This document shows positions 43,677 through 55,626 of a DNA stretch of 64,000 bases, piece by piece. Origin of the DNA: Fragilariopsis cylindrus CCMP1102 (taxonomy: Eukaryota > Bacillariophyta > Bacillariophyceae > Bacillariales > Bacillariaceae); the NCBI GenBank assembly GCA_900095095.1, contig FMBT01000320.1:310001-374000 (forward strand), given 5' to 3'. Position 1 is the first letter of the stretch; every line of letters begins with the position of its first letter. The translations under genes and the position numbers were made by a program. The notes beneath the pieces are model-generated. The model had not been told where the DNA came from, ran no database searches, and was given only the letters and a program-made list of their open reading frames with translations.

Positions 43677-44755
43677 TAACTTGATTTGGGATTATCAAGT
43701 AATAGGTGTAGTCTTCAACCACGACATCATATGCCGATTATTAGGATATGAATTAATGATAGTAAAGTGTTTAAAAAGATCCAAACAAAACGAATCCTCG
43801 GTTAGTCTCAAGTCTAACAGGCCACAAAACAAAAACAAAAAGAACTAAATAAGAAACCAAAGAAAAATGTAGTATGATTATCTTTTGATCAAAGGTTCAG
43901 TAGGGTTTTACAGTTGTAATACCACTGGTCGTGTAGTTGTGTGTGTTGGTATCCCGCTAAAAGAAACTTATATAATACATAAATTCGATTTGCGATGATG
44001 AACAATAATTAGCAGTAAATATTAAATCCAGATCCAACTTTTATTTTTATCCAAAACCCGTGTAATAATTAGTATATACACAAGTAGTCATACTATTCAA
44101 ACTTTTGTTTTTGTAGCTACTGCTAGTAGGTAGGCAACCGTCTTCAAGTGTATTATATCCATATTTAGTCAGGGAATTTATACTGAAGCTAGACTTTGCG
44201 ATCCCGCGTCCAGTCAATGCTGATTAGTATAGTAGGCAAATAGATCGTACTAGTCGGTGAAATACGTAAGCAGCAGGCAAAGTGCCTCCCACAAAAAGAG
44301 TCTCCCGCTTCAACTGTCTTTTTAACGGGATGCTTCCTTGCTAGGAGATCGTGGTATGCATAGGTCCATCGTCTTTCTTTTCGACGATCACTGCTCCTCT
44401 AGCACCCAAAGGTAACGATGACGGCATTATTCGCGATGCCTTTTGCAAAAAGTGACATGTAAACTTTCTCAATTCAGTTTCGTTCAATATTAAAATGTCA
44501 CCCCTTAGGAGCCGGTGCGCGCGAAGATGAGGAATGGCGCACGCGCAAATCACAGTACAGATGCAATTTCACCAATCATCTCATTTTTTCTGACGCATAT
44601 TTTATTTTCACGATCACATCATAGTACCTAAGTTACAAGAACAATTGAAGATTGAAAGGGTGGTAACGTTTTGCGATCGAACGACGACGAGTAGTCCTAC
44701 TGTAATCACATAACGGGATTATCATACTATTTTAAAGCAAGCAACAGCAAATAAA
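43677..44755. other. Non-coding interval
   Basis: About 1.1 kb. A GC-richer patch (44280-44560) holds a 70-codon minus-strand frame without recognisable motifs. TACTGTA at 44699 is close to the next start. Nothing else supported. Confidence 0.5.
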
Positions 44756-46042
44756 ATGAATGATCGTACCAAAGGACTATTAATTATTTTAACAGGCGTC
44801 TTAATAATAAGTCCGGATGCAGTGTTAGTAAGATTTCTTAGTGAGGGTGGTGCCGAACCATGGACGATAATATTTTGGAAAATGTTAATCTCCATTCCAA
44901 TATCTGCAAGTTTTGCTGTATGGGAAGCGGGTGGATTCCATAATTTATGGAAATCAGTCTATGAGGGACGATTTTATTACGCACTTGCCATTCCAATCCA
45001 ATCAACGGTGGATGTCTTATTTACCTTTGCCTTTATTTTCACCACAGCCGCCAATGCATTACTACTCATCAATTTAAATCCATTATGGTGTGCCATTGCT
45101 GGAAAATTTATTTTAGGTGAAATTTTACCCCCCCGAACGTATGTAGCACTCGGTTTAGCATTGTGTTGTATCCTGATCATATTTGTACCCGAAGTGATTG
45201 ATAGGAATCGTGATATGAATGAGGACGACGAGGTTATTGAGGATGGTAAGGATGGTGATGGTGATGAAATAGCAGGAACAACAACGGAGTATATGTTAGG
45301 TGATCCGTCCATGAAAGGAAATATTATCTCATTATTTACTGGATTAGGTTTAGCTCTCTATATCACAATTGTACGTCATGGTGGTACAAAATCCAAATCC
45401 AAAAATATTAATTTAGTGGGTGCTGCCACGTTAAGTGGTATATGTACCTCTATTATTGCTTTGATCGTTCAAGGTCCAGGGAATGTACTACCATCCTCAT
45501 TTTGGATACTAACTGGACGTCCACACTGGCAATATTGGTTAGCACAAATCGGTGAAGGGATGATGATTGGTGTGATATTTATTGTCATGACAGTAGCACC
45601 ACGATACATCACAGGTGCTGAAGTGGGATTGTGTGTGTTATTGGAGGCAGTATTAGGACCATTATTTGTGTATTTAGCCTACGGTGATGCACCATCGAAA
45701 TTTACTATTATTGGTGGTTCCTTGTTGTTAGCTGTATTGGCAATACATGAATCAAGACCAATATTTGAAAAAGCAAAAGATGTATCACAATCTATTAGTC
45801 GTCGAATATCATCTTCCAGAATGATGAGAAATAGTAATATAAATATAAATGGGGGTAAAATGATTAGTGCTGATATAGCGGTGGTACCAGAAGAAGAATC
45901 GTATATTGAAAACAACAACTACGACGACGACGACGACGAAAACCAAAAACAAATTGAGATAATTAAATCCATTAACAATGAAGAGAAAGAAGGAACTGTG
46001 TTAAGTAATAAGGATGATGCCAATCATGATAATGAATGCTAA
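44756..46042 (+). CDS. EamA-type drug/metabolite transporter
   Basis: 428 residues, single exon. Ten hydrophobic segments are arranged as two five-helix halves separated by a charged loop (about 147-180; DEDDEVIEDGKDGDGDE). The first half has LLIILTGVLIISPDAVLVRFL and PWTIIFWKMLISIP. The second ends with ITGAEVGLCVLLEAVLGPLFVYLAYGD, a typical EamA helix-8/9 motif, then FTIIGGSLLLAVLAIHE. The C-terminal ~90 residues are a soluble Asn/Asp/Glu-rich tail. The family exports or exchanges small metabolites across membranes. Neither substrate nor membrane can be deduced, and there is no obvious targeting peptide. Confidence 0.85.
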   Translation: MNDRTKGLLIILTGVLIISPDAVLVRFLSEGGAEPWTIIFWKMLISIPISASFAVWEAGGFHNLWKSVYEGRFYYALAIPIQSTVDVLFTFAFIFTTAANALLLINLNPLWCAIAGKFILGEILPPRTYVALGLALCCILIIFVPEVIDRNRDMNEDDEVIEDGKDGDGDEIAGTTTEYMLGDPSMKGNIISLFTGLGLALYITIVRHGGTKSKSKNINLVGAATLSGICTSIIALIVQGPGNVLPSSFWILTGRPHWQYWLAQIGEGMMIGVIFIVMTVAPRYITGAEVGLCVLLEAVLGPLFVYLAYGDAPSKFTIIGGSLLLAVLAIHESRPIFEKAKDVSQSISRRISSSRMMRNSNININGGKMISADIAVVPEEESYIENNNYDDDDDENQKQIEIIKSINNEEKEGTVLSNKDDANHDNEC

Positions 46043-46221
46043 TGATCATAAATAACAGAGTAATACTCAAATATTGGCTGGTAAAATACAAATCTAATTT
46101 ACAAATTTACTACCGTTACTGATCAAGACAACATGCAACATGCAAGCATATGATCTATGCAGTTAGATATATAAGCAATTCCTTGAGATGGTTTTAGTAG
46201 TTCTTGTATTCGTATTCAACA

Positions 46222-47445
46222 TTACATCATATCTAATGTGTGTTCGTCGTGCTGTACTGTACTTAGCAGGATTGTTTCGGGGGTCGGAGAATGAAGAGAG
46301 GAAGCTTTCCCCCCTATTGATGATCTACTAGATCGATGAACTAGACACCATGTTGGTTTGCGATTCGACTTTTTTGGTGGACCTTTTTTCAATCGACCTG
46401 ATGATTCCATATCGTAAAGCACTCTGTTTAATTGTCTAGTATCGGGACGAATAGCTTCTGGAAATCGGCGACGGATATCCAAAACATTGAGATTCTTTCG
46501 ATTGAAATACACAACTTCCTTCAAAGTTTCAGAAACAAAATTCTCAACATCTTCGTCGTTCATAGGAATAAATTTTATTGAGAGTTTGAACGTGGCCAAA
46601 TCATTATTAGGAGTCTCTCCACCATCCTCTTTGTCGTTCACCTTTTTCCTTGAAAAAACGAACGTCTCTGCTGCCCCGTTTTTAACTCTTATTCCCTGTG
46701 AATGCCTTTCTGTCGACACATGAACGTATCCTGGAAATAACTCGTCTTGGAAGTTGTGATGAGATTTAGGTTCTATATCATAAGTGGTAAAGTTGGGGAA
46801 GTCCCATCTGTCGTAGGGAGCAGACGTTTTAAGGGTAACAACAATCTCTCCGTTGTCGGTAAGAATATGCTGCGCAGACTTCAAGAAATCTCCTATCAAT
46901 TTCCTGTTGCTCTCGATGCCCGCAGGATTTGGGCCTTTAACACCTAGAGCGTAATTCGCTACACCCGTATGTGGGAAGGTGAAAGGAATAATATCGAACG
47001 ACATTTCTTTCAACACGGAATGATCGTGAAGCTTTGTTGCATCCACCCCAAACAGAGTCGTTATAGACTGGCTTCGTAGAAAGTCAATGTCATTTCGAGG
47101 ATACTTCGATTTGACGGTCGCTTCACTATCGAAAAATGTTACTACGATATTGCGGTGACCAGATCGAAAAATTGATGCCTGTTGCGAACCGTCTCCACTT
47201 CCAACCGTGAGTATAACTCTCCTAGCAATCTTGATAGTCTGCGTCAGTGTATCCATCATGGTAAGATTTTCTACACCGGTAGGTTTGATTAGTAGCAGCA
47301 ACAAACAATAGTAATACATGAACATCTTGCTATCGGAAATTATACATTCAAAAAGATATATTGTACAGTAAGAATCTTTGGAAAATCTGCTCGTAGAAGG
47401 TAATGTACAATGAGAACTGACGTCGACCGATCTGAATGAGAACAC
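46222..47445 (-). CDS. BMT5-like (DUF2431) Rossmann methyltransferase
   Basis: 407 residues from the ATG at 47445, but the first ~60 are unlike the family. A start at 47259 (MMDTLTQTIKIARRV) gives 345 residues and looks better. Family features: ILTVGSGDGSQQAS (SAM-binding glycine loop; canonical members have GDGDFS), VVTFFDSEATVKSKYP, VDATKLHDHSVL, FDIIPFTFPHTG (the FNFPH-G active-site strand), NRKLIGDFLKSAQHILTDNGEIVVTLK, and PYDRWDFP. Yeast BMT5 methylates a uridine of 25S rRNA in the nucleolus, and by family this protein probably modifies RNA. A C-terminal extension (~310-400) contains a small winged-helix-like segment (LDIRRRFPEAIRPDTRQLNRVLYDME). A 38-bp direct repeat brackets the gene. 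Confidence 0.8.
   Translation of the reverse strand: MFSFRSVDVSSHCTLPSTSRFSKDSYCTIYLFECIISDSKMFMYYYCLLLLLIKPTGVENLTMMDTLTQTIKIARRVILTVGSGDGSQQASIFRSGHRNIVVTFFDSEATVKSKYPRNDIDFLRSQSITTLFGVDATKLHDHSVLKEMSFDIIPFTFPHTGVANYALGVKGPNPAGIESNRKLIGDFLKSAQHILTDNGEIVVTLKTSAPYDRWDFPNFTTYDIEPKSHHNFQDELFPGYVHVSTERHSQGIRVKNGAAETFVFSRKKVNDKEDGGETPNNDLATFKLSIKFIPMNDEDVENFVSETLKEVVYFNRKNLNVLDIRRRFPEAIRPDTRQLNRVLYDMESSGRLKKGPPKKSNRKPTWCLVHRSSRSSIGGKASSLHSPTPETILLSTVQHDEHTLDMM
46274..46315. repeat. Direct repeat bracketing the methyltransferase gene (left copy)
   Basis: TTTCGGGGGTCGGAGAATGA and the following AGAGAGGAAGCTTTCCCCCC match 47482-47522 with few changes. The left copy lies within the last coding codons and the right copy lies just upstream of the start region. 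Confidence 0.8.
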
Positions 47446-48267
47446 ATAATGAGAACACTGAACATGAAATGAGAAAATTATTTCGGGGGTATGAGAATAA
47501 AGAGGGGAAGCGCTTTTCCCCTCGCTCGAAAAGCCTTCACCTTTTTACGTGACTGAATTAAATGCGACTGAAAAAAGATATTAGCAAAAGGTCTGAATTG
47601 AGTCGATTGAGTCGAGCCGAATTAATACGACTGAAAAAAGAGTTTAGAAACGCAACAAAAATTGGTACTGTATGTACCGTGCAGTAGGGGCTGTGGTCAG
47701 AATACAGTATTCGTGATTAAATTAATGAGCGTAGAATATAGTACATACTCCGACAAAAATTAGTCCGACATTATTCAGAATTTAATATATATAATATGTT
47801 GTGTCGTTTACTTTCCGTCCATATTTCTTTTGTGCGAAGCGCCGTTGCCATACCCAACAAGTTTGCAAAGAAAAACAAAGAAGGATGACGATAATGCATC
47901 GCCAAGCTGACCTACAGATTTTTGGCCTACAGTATGACGATGAAAGCAATCAGTTGTAGTATAATATTAATGTGATTATTTTTCAAATTGTTTGTTCGTG
48001 AGTTACCTAGTAATATATAGTATGTACAAGATAGTGGATGCTTATTATCTTTCATTCTTGTTGCGGGCGAGGTGCTTGTCTACTCCGTAGTGAAGTGTAG
48101 TAGATTAGTGTTTGTGTTAGTGTTACTATTTCAATTGTGTGAGAGAAAGAAGCCCGTGATTTGTGCTTGAGTGTGTATGTGTTTTCATATACCGATACAT
48201 GCATGTGATGTTATATTCATAATATGTGAACATCAACATTAATTTCGTTACCGATTTGTGTAATTAT
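47446..48267. other. Non-coding interval with right repeat copy
   Basis: Contains the partner repeat at 47482-47522 (TTTCGGGGGTATGAGAATAA...), two related GACTGAAAAAAGA words near 47568 and 47628, and TACTGTA/TACAGTA words (47667, 47706, 47929). No gene seen. Confidence 0.55.
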
Positions 48268-49268
48268 TTAGGCCGAGCATCCAAGCAATACATCTGTCAT
48301 TTCATTGTTTGCAATTCCATTGTTAACGTTGTTGTTAACGATGCCATCGTGCTCGTTATCGTTACCATTACTATCCATTAAAGTGGTACCAAAGTCTCTT
48401 GTTGTAGTTCGTAAGGAATCGTCTAGCAAAAATAATTCATCCACTTCTTTGTTAAGACGATCATCGATAGCAACAATTGCATCAACAACATTATGAAGAC
48501 GAGTACTACGATCGCCATCAATGACATCACCGTTGCTGTTATTTTTGTTGTTGGTAGCGCAATCAAAGACTGATGCAAGATTTCGTCTTCCTGTAGTTCT
48601 TGGTGGTAGAGTAGTAAATGCGTTCATAGGTAATGGTTTGGCTATGACGGCACAGCATTGTTGTGGAGTACCAGTAGTCGTCTTCATCTTCTTGACTGTC
48701 TGCGTGATTATCATGGCGTTCTTGCTTGATGACGACTTAGTCGTTCCTGGAGTTTTACGTTTCAACGATGCTGCTCTATTTTCTAATCGTCTGATATGAT
48801 TGATCAGTAGATTACGAACCTTCTGCATCAACAATGGTGAATTCAATGGTAAATCAATCCAACATCCATCGGGTGCTTTTTCTGAAATCATACCTTTTAA
48901 TTGTGTTGCATTCGTTAAGAACCGACCCCGACCATCCGTTAAATCTAAAAATTCAGACAACGCATCAACTAATATCTCATGTTTCTTCTTCCATGATCTT
49001 GTATCTTGATATATTGGTATCTTGGATTCAATTATTTCCATAAATTCTAAATTACCTCTTTGAAATTTATTATTTTCATTCCAAAACTTTCCACCACGAT
49101 GGAATAATACATCATTTACACGTGGACATTCAATAATAGTAACCTCAAAGTCATCACCATCATCAGCATCAGCATCAGCATCGGTATTGGCATTAGCATT
49201 AGCATCATTAGTCGTAGTATCATTCTTCTTCTTCTTGTCATTGTTTTTGCTGACGCTATTTACTCTTC

Positions 49269-49305
<37 letters not shown>

Positions 49306-51885
49306 TCGATGTTGCTGTTGAAACCAGGATGGCGGTGGAAATGACAATGATGACGGTTGTAACAATAATTGAGGAATTTGCTGCTGCTGCTGCTGCTGCT
49401 GCTGAAAGGCGAACGATTGAACATGTTGTAGCTGTTGCTGTTGAAATTGATGGCACGGTGATGATACACCAACACCACCACCAAAAAAGGATGGTAGACC
49501 GTCCAATGAGATATCTAATCCTAACTGCTGCTGATCTTGTCCTTGTGAATGTTGTAAGTATGATAATGATATAGGTGAAGAATCATCCCGTGCTGTTTGT
49601 TCTTCAGCTTCAGCAATTGCAATTGCCTCTTGAGCAAGATTTTCTTGTTTTTCAAAGAATTCTTGTATCTTAATCCATTGAAAATGGTGTTTAAATTTAA
49701 GAGAACTTGTTCCTGTTAATGGTATATCATGTACATGTATACCATACGTTGATAATTGATTCTTTGTTTGAAAGTTACTTGCATCCTTATCATAGATCCG
49801 TACACGTTGTGAAAATACATGACCTAATCGTTGAATCATATCCAATCGTATTGATGATAATCCTCGATCATTTTCTATATCATAACATATATGCACAGAA
49901 CTACAACGAATTGGCATCGATTGATGAAGATTATAATATTCATCAAGGAATGTTGATGCAGATGGTGTCGATGATGATGATGATGATGTAGTTGAGGATG
50001 CACTTGTATTGCTTGTAGTAGAAAACGATGTAAAGCTGGATGCTACGGATGCAGATAGAATCAACACGATGCCGTCACGTTGTGCATCGATATCACATTT
50101 AGCAATAGTAGTAAAGAAGTATAGCATCGCCTTGAACTGGAAGGGAAGAAGAATGATGGGACGGGGTGGGATGGAATAGTGGGAAATACAAGAATGAATA
50201 AATGAATTGTGAGAGTGAGTGAGTATTACTAAATCATATAATGAATAATGTCTATCTGCATTACTATGAACTGCTAATAAAAGCTTATTACTAATACTTA
50301 CCATAGCATGTATATTATTATTATTGAGTTTTGATTGTTGTTCTTCTAATGATATTCCATGAAATATAACAACTCTTCTACCACTTCTTTCTCTTGATGG
50401 TAAGAGTTGAAATCCACCTTGTTTTAACCATGACATTTCTGGTGTAGCCATACTATGATGAATAGGAGGAGTATTAGTACTACTAGACAACAAGTCATCG
50501 TTAGTAGTATCAGCAGCTGCACCGCCTTCAGGTGTAGTACTGACACGTTTTGTACCTTTCGTCTTATTACTACCTCTTTTTTTGTAGGGTCGTTTTTTTC
50601 TTGGTGGTGGTAGTGGTGGTGGTTGTGATGTTGTTTCTGTGATGGTAGTAGCTCTGTTATTATTGTCCTTATTCTTGTTCTTGTTATTGTTATTGTTATT
50701 GTTACTATTCTTCATGATGTTTACTTGTGACTGATAATTTTGATGAAAGAAACGTTGTAATGTTAATGGATATTGTAATGCATCTTCACCATAATATTTA
50801 TACAATGTATTCAAATGACGTAGGAATCTTTCACATGCTTTTTGTGGATTCCATAACTCAGCACGTAAACACATAAGTTTTAAGGTAGATGAAGATGATG
50901 ATGAAGAAGAAGATGATGAAAATGATGACGAGGAGGATGACGAGGATAGGTGTTGATGTTGTTGTTCATCTTCTACTTCTTCTTTTCCTTTTTGTGCGTA
51001 TATATAATTCTTTCTTAAACATAATTCATATGCATATGTAGGAATGGCGGCGGAGGACGGTGGTAGAGCAGGAGTAGAATTAGTAGTATTACTAGATGTT
51101 CCATCTTCTTGGTGATCGTCATCATCTTCATCGTGATCACGAAAGAATAATGATGAATAATATGAATCATCAGTATGTGGTGTCGTTGTAGACGAACTCA
51201 TCATCATATCATCTAAATGTTTATTGAATTGTTGTAATGCACTACGGACAAATAATGGATTTGTTTCTTCGTCCATACATCCCATTGACTGTACACCATG
51301 AATTTCATCTTGAATACAACATCTTTCTGTATATGTGAGTTGTTGTAATCCATTTGATATTAAACTACGAACAATAGTGTCTGCTTGCTCAACTTCTTCG
51401 GTAGTAGTAGTAGTAGTAGTAGAAGAAGCAGATTCTACAACTAAAGACTGTTGCTGGATCTTCTCGTCCTGCTCTTCTTCTTCTTCGTTTTCTTTCGGAA
51501 GAGTGTGATCGTGATCAGATTGTTGCTCGGTCTCTTCTTCTTCTTTATTCGGAGGAGGAGGAGGAGGAGGAGTAACAGAAGCAAAAAAAGAAGCTTGTTC
51601 CTCTTCTTGTATCGTGATAGTAGTAACTGCTTCTTGATGCTCTACTTGCTGTAGTAGCTCTTCTTGCAGTTCATCTTCTTCCTTTTCCATCTTCGTCATG
51701 ATACCATCAACATGATCTTGATTGATCTGCATTTTCTGTTCCTGTTCTTGTTCTTGCAACTCTTTTGCTACTACTTCCAATGCTTCTTTCATCATGATAA
51801 TGGATTCCTGCTGATCCAGCTGATTATGATTATGATTATGCTGATGGTCTTGCTGTTGCAGCTGCTGCTCTTGTTCTTCGGGCAT
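48268..51885 (-). CDS. CRAL-TRIO-like plus DUF6824 protein
   Basis: The frame is open throughout, but a clear intron (GTAAGT...TTCCAG, 50137-50301, 165 bp) lies within it. Splicing gives 1150 residues and joins NNIHAM to FKAMLYFFTTIAKCDIDAQRDG. The N-terminus (1-190) is Gln/Glu-rich. Residues ~338-370 resemble a CRAL-TRIO N-terminal helix (ERFLRHLNTLYKYYG). The CRAL-TRIO-like lipid-binding lobe follows (RRVVIFHGISLEEQQ, DGIVLILSASV, VHICYDIENDRGLSS, QRVRIYDKDA, HVHDIPLTG). Residues ~866-980 carry a DUF6824-like domain (NDVLFHRGGKFWNEN, GRGRFLTNATQL, CWIDLPLNSPLLMQKVRNLL). That family is abundant in diatoms and usually reads VLFGRG. Poly-Gln, poly-Ser and Asn runs separate the domains. DUF6824 has no established function; a regulatory lipid-sensing role is speculation. 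Confidence 0.8.
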
Positions 51886-53497
51886 GTTTCTGTACTATTT
51901 TTAGTCTTTCCTGTTTTACTGTACTGTAATACGTATAAATTGAATCAAATCAAGGCGACGCGACGGGAATGAAGTCGCGAACGAAGGCAAACGAAGGCAG
52001 ATATTTGTGAGAAGAAAGAAGACACGGAAGAACTAAACTTTCTAATGCTTTATTTGTGATCATGAGGTGTTTTCACGTGACGATGGTACTGAAATACAAT
52101 AAGATCGGTAACTGCATGATAGAATACGGTATTAAAACTGTTCTGCTGAAAAAGAGGAATACGTTACTGAAAAAGAATAGAATAGAGGTACAGTAAAAAC
52201 AAAAACATACATATTGCAGGAAAAACTCAACGTAGTATGATCCCCAAAAGAAATACAGTATTTGATTCGGTTCGATTCGATTCGTACCTCTCGTGTCTAT
52301 CTGAGAAATAGAATAATGTCACTTGCGTTTGTGTTTGTGTTTTTGTGATTCGATTTTGACCGATTACTTTCTTGGTGTTGTTGAGTTGAGTTGTTTGTTT
52401 CGTTGTTGTTGTTGTTGTAGTTTGTACAATAAAGATTTGATTTTTATGATGAGACCGAATTGCAATTTGTTTGTTTTTTCTTTTGGTTGCCGCTCAAGAA
52501 AAAATGGATGTAAAATGACGTTGAATGCAGAATATTCTCTCGATGTTAAAGGTTAAGTCACATGGGAAACATTTAAGATGAACAAGAATAAACCTAATAT
52601 TTTTTATTTACTGACAGGTAGCGTATCGTATGATGGGACTTCTTTGAATACTTTATTAATTTATTTCTTGATTTTGGACAGATTTCTGTTACAGCACTTG
52701 TGCCGTGTTCTCGGATATTTTATAAAGTAAGAAGAATCGATGGTAAGGCTAAAATTTCTGAAGGAACAATTTCTTCCTCTTGATAAACTGGTAGCGATTG
52801 TGAAAGCGTAACGCGTTATGTTAAGGTAAAAGTTGCATTATTTAGAAATTAATCACACGGATGAGTTGATTTCTTGTAATGCGACTACATCGCCATCTAT
52901 TATTTTTGACCATTAACAAACTATTTTTTTGCGAATAAAGCTATTGGCGTTTCAGTGATCATCATCTAAGTAAAAGGGTTTTAGTGATAGATTCATTGTT
53001 GACAGATCTTTTCTTTATTATGTCCGTATATGCGACTACATCGCCATCTATTTTTTTTTCTATTAACAAACTATTTTTTTGCTGATGGCGTTTCAGTAAT
53101 TTAAGTGGAAGGTTTTAGTAATTAAAAGGTATTAGTGAAACAATTAAGTTAAATAATAGATTCGTTGACATAATGATGATATTCTTTATTTTACGTACTA
53201 GATGCGTTAAGTTTTTTGTTTCTTATTGTAAGGCATACTTCGGCTACGGTAAGAAGAATTTCTTTTTGACATCACTGTTACATATTATGAAACGAGACTA
53301 CTAGTAGAATCAATCAAAATAATAATATAAGATTGTGTCCAGTAGAAATCTGGACGCCCCCCCCCCTGAATTGCGAGTAATCGGTTCAAAGAAGTTTCGA
53401 CATAAAATAAATACGCTTTCTTGTAAAAAGACTAGTGTTAGCTAATTTCGCGTTTGGTTTCAGTCCGAAACTACTCGAAGCGATTACTACCAATGCC
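51886..53497. other. Non-coding interval with tandem repeats
   Basis: No gene supported. TACTGTACTGTA lies at 51918, close to the CRAL-TRIO gene start. GATTCGGTTCGATTCGATTC repeats lie near 52264-52284, and a C run at 53357-53366. Confidence 0.5.
52881..53175. repeat. Two ~150-bp tandem repeats
   Basis: Copies start at 52881 and 53032 with GCGACTACATCGCCATCTAT. Each has ATTAACAAACTATTTTTTTG, GGCGTTTCAGT and TTTTAGT, and ends in TTCTTTATT. The second copy has diverged and carries small deletions. Confidence 0.8.
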
Positions 53498-54340
53498 AAT
53501 ATAAAAACTAAATCATGCCAAAATTTTACTAGTATTTGTTATTCTAGTATTTAATAACAACTTTAGCATCAAATATATACACCTAAAGAGTCATTTTTTT
53601 GGAAATATTGACTATGAAGTTTACAATTGTGCTATTGGATGGAGAGTTAGTATATTCCTTAGTCTTGTAAGCCTACTGGTATCTCACAATGAAGGCTCAC
53701 GCACACCACGCATCAGCTTTTTATGAGATATCTTGTTCAGGACATAAAGCAGGGTAGAACTTTGAGGAAAATGCTTCCTTTTGGTAAGGGAGAGTTTCTC
53801 TACCTTACCATGTGTGTAATAAACAATGGTTCCAAAATATGCTATACGCGCTCCTTCAGTTCATGCACACATTCATGTACAATGACTAGCCTTTAACAAC
53901 GCACCATGTTACTAGTTAATTTCTTGCAGCTATTATTTTTGTTCGGCAGGTTTTTTCAGGAAAAAAACTTATGGAACCAATATCATGTTTAATTTTTATA
54001 TGACTGCAGAGAACTATTGGTGAATAGGGGTTTGCTTTCTTCGTCAAGGGCCAGAAACCATTTTTTACCCTATTTTAGCTAATCAACTAAAAATAATTTT
54101 GCATGAGGTGTAGCATGTGAACTAGAAGCCCTAGGAAAGTTGCGGCTTTAGGTGGTTAGGTTTTTTATGTGTATTTGGGTGGAAATACCTGTCAAAATTT
54201 GTATGGGAGAATTTTTAGCTAACAGTGACTATTTTATATATAAATTATTGTTTAAAAGCTGCCGCGTTGCTCCTCTCTGCCTTAGAAAGACAACGGTCGA
54301 CCCACCACTATTTTAAGTACGGTCCTTGATCTGTATTTAA

Positions 54341-54844
54341 CAGGATTCAGGTTATGGCGCCAAGGTTGGCGCCACTTTTGGGGGTCAATTTTTTGTAGGG
54401 GCATATTTCCCTCAAAAATCGGACTTACACCCCCCTATTGAGACACATCGCGTCTCCGAATAAGGGCACGTGTCTTTTTATATACTCAATAGAAGTCCCG
54501 TGTGCTTTGTATGGGCCGCACCTACGCTGTAATAAGCCCGTAAAAATTAATTATTGAAGAGCCATAGTAGGAAAATTCGCGGTTTGCGCTAAGTATCACG
54601 TTCAGTATGCCTGCGCGATTTTTAAAAGAATTTAAAAATCACAATTTTTGTGTACTCGTAGGAATCAACGTATGCCCTTGGTTTGAGTTGATAATGCGTT
54701 GAATATTAATTTATTTTGTCAGTTTCTTCACATGTATTCGCACCTCCAAAGATTTTCATTTTTATTTAATTTTTTTGGATGGAAATTATCGCGTGGTTTT
54801 TACTAGTAAAAATACGCGCAAAATACCTTATAACCTGAATCCTG
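54341..54844. mobile_element. 504-bp MITE with 15-bp perfect inverted repeats and TTAA target sites
   Basis: The left end CAGGATTCAGGTTAT (54341-54355) and the right end ATAACCTGAATCCTG (54830-54844) are perfect inverted repeats, each flanked outside by TTAA (54337-54340 and 54845-54848). TTAA duplication is the hallmark of piggyBac-type insertion. Inside the left end is an inverted pair GGCGCC-AAGGTT-GGCGCC. There is no coding capacity, so it is a non-autonomous element, nested inside the larger inverted-repeat transposon and therefore younger than it. Confidence 0.85.
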
Positions 54845-55587
54845 TTAATGAGATATTTTACTTGTTATATTTTTAGGGTTGTGACTACTGCAGCTGAACA
54901 ACCAAACATAGAACACTGGACTCAGTAACAATATACATCTTCAAACTTGCATATTCAACACTATATCAAATATTGGTGAGGTGGATGTATCCAGAACAAG
55001 TGCAACACTAATAGATTATGAAATACCTACTGCTGCTGTATAATATTCAAACAGTGCTGAACTCAGCCATAGTATATCATATACCTTTCAACTTGCATTG
55101 TTTTCACTATATCAGATATTGGTAAGGTGCGTATATCCAGGTATATCCAGAACAAGTGTAACACCTTGGAACTCTGTGAGGGTCTCTCAAACCATCAACA
55201 ATACCTTTGAACTCTGTGAGGGTCTGTCAAACCTTCTACAATCAACCTCACACAAATCTACACATTCCAACTTTCAGTGTGAGTTAGGTGACATAGCAAG
55301 GTTGATTTGTAACCGTACAGTTCCAAATCAGTAAAGATTTTGTAGACCATTAAATTTTGAAATAAGAACAAGTTACTGCGCACCTATCTATAGAAAGGGC
55401 GGAAAGTGCAAATGGGTGTGGTGTGTTTCACTATTTTTCTTTTTGATTCAAGAGTGATTTGTTACTATATTAATATTGGCCCGTGCACAAATACTCTCTG
55501 TTTCTAAATCTCCTGGAGGTTTGGTATGAAATTATCAAAGGATTGGTTGATTATTGGATTTTTGAGCTCCTCTTTGAGCTTATAATA

Positions 55588-55588
55588 A

Positions 55589-55619
<31 letters not shown>

Positions 55620-55626
55620 ACCCCCC
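55588..55626. repeat. Poly-C / (CA)n / poly-C simple repeat
   Basis: A run of about 19 C, then CACACA repeats, then C6. The minus strand yields an artefactual Gly/Val/Cys-rich frame. Confidence 0.9.

Noticed and set aside
46274-47522. Direct repeats as LTRs of a retrotransposon
   Set aside because: Too short (about 38 bp), without TG...CA ends, and enclosing a cellular methyltransferase rather than gag or pol.
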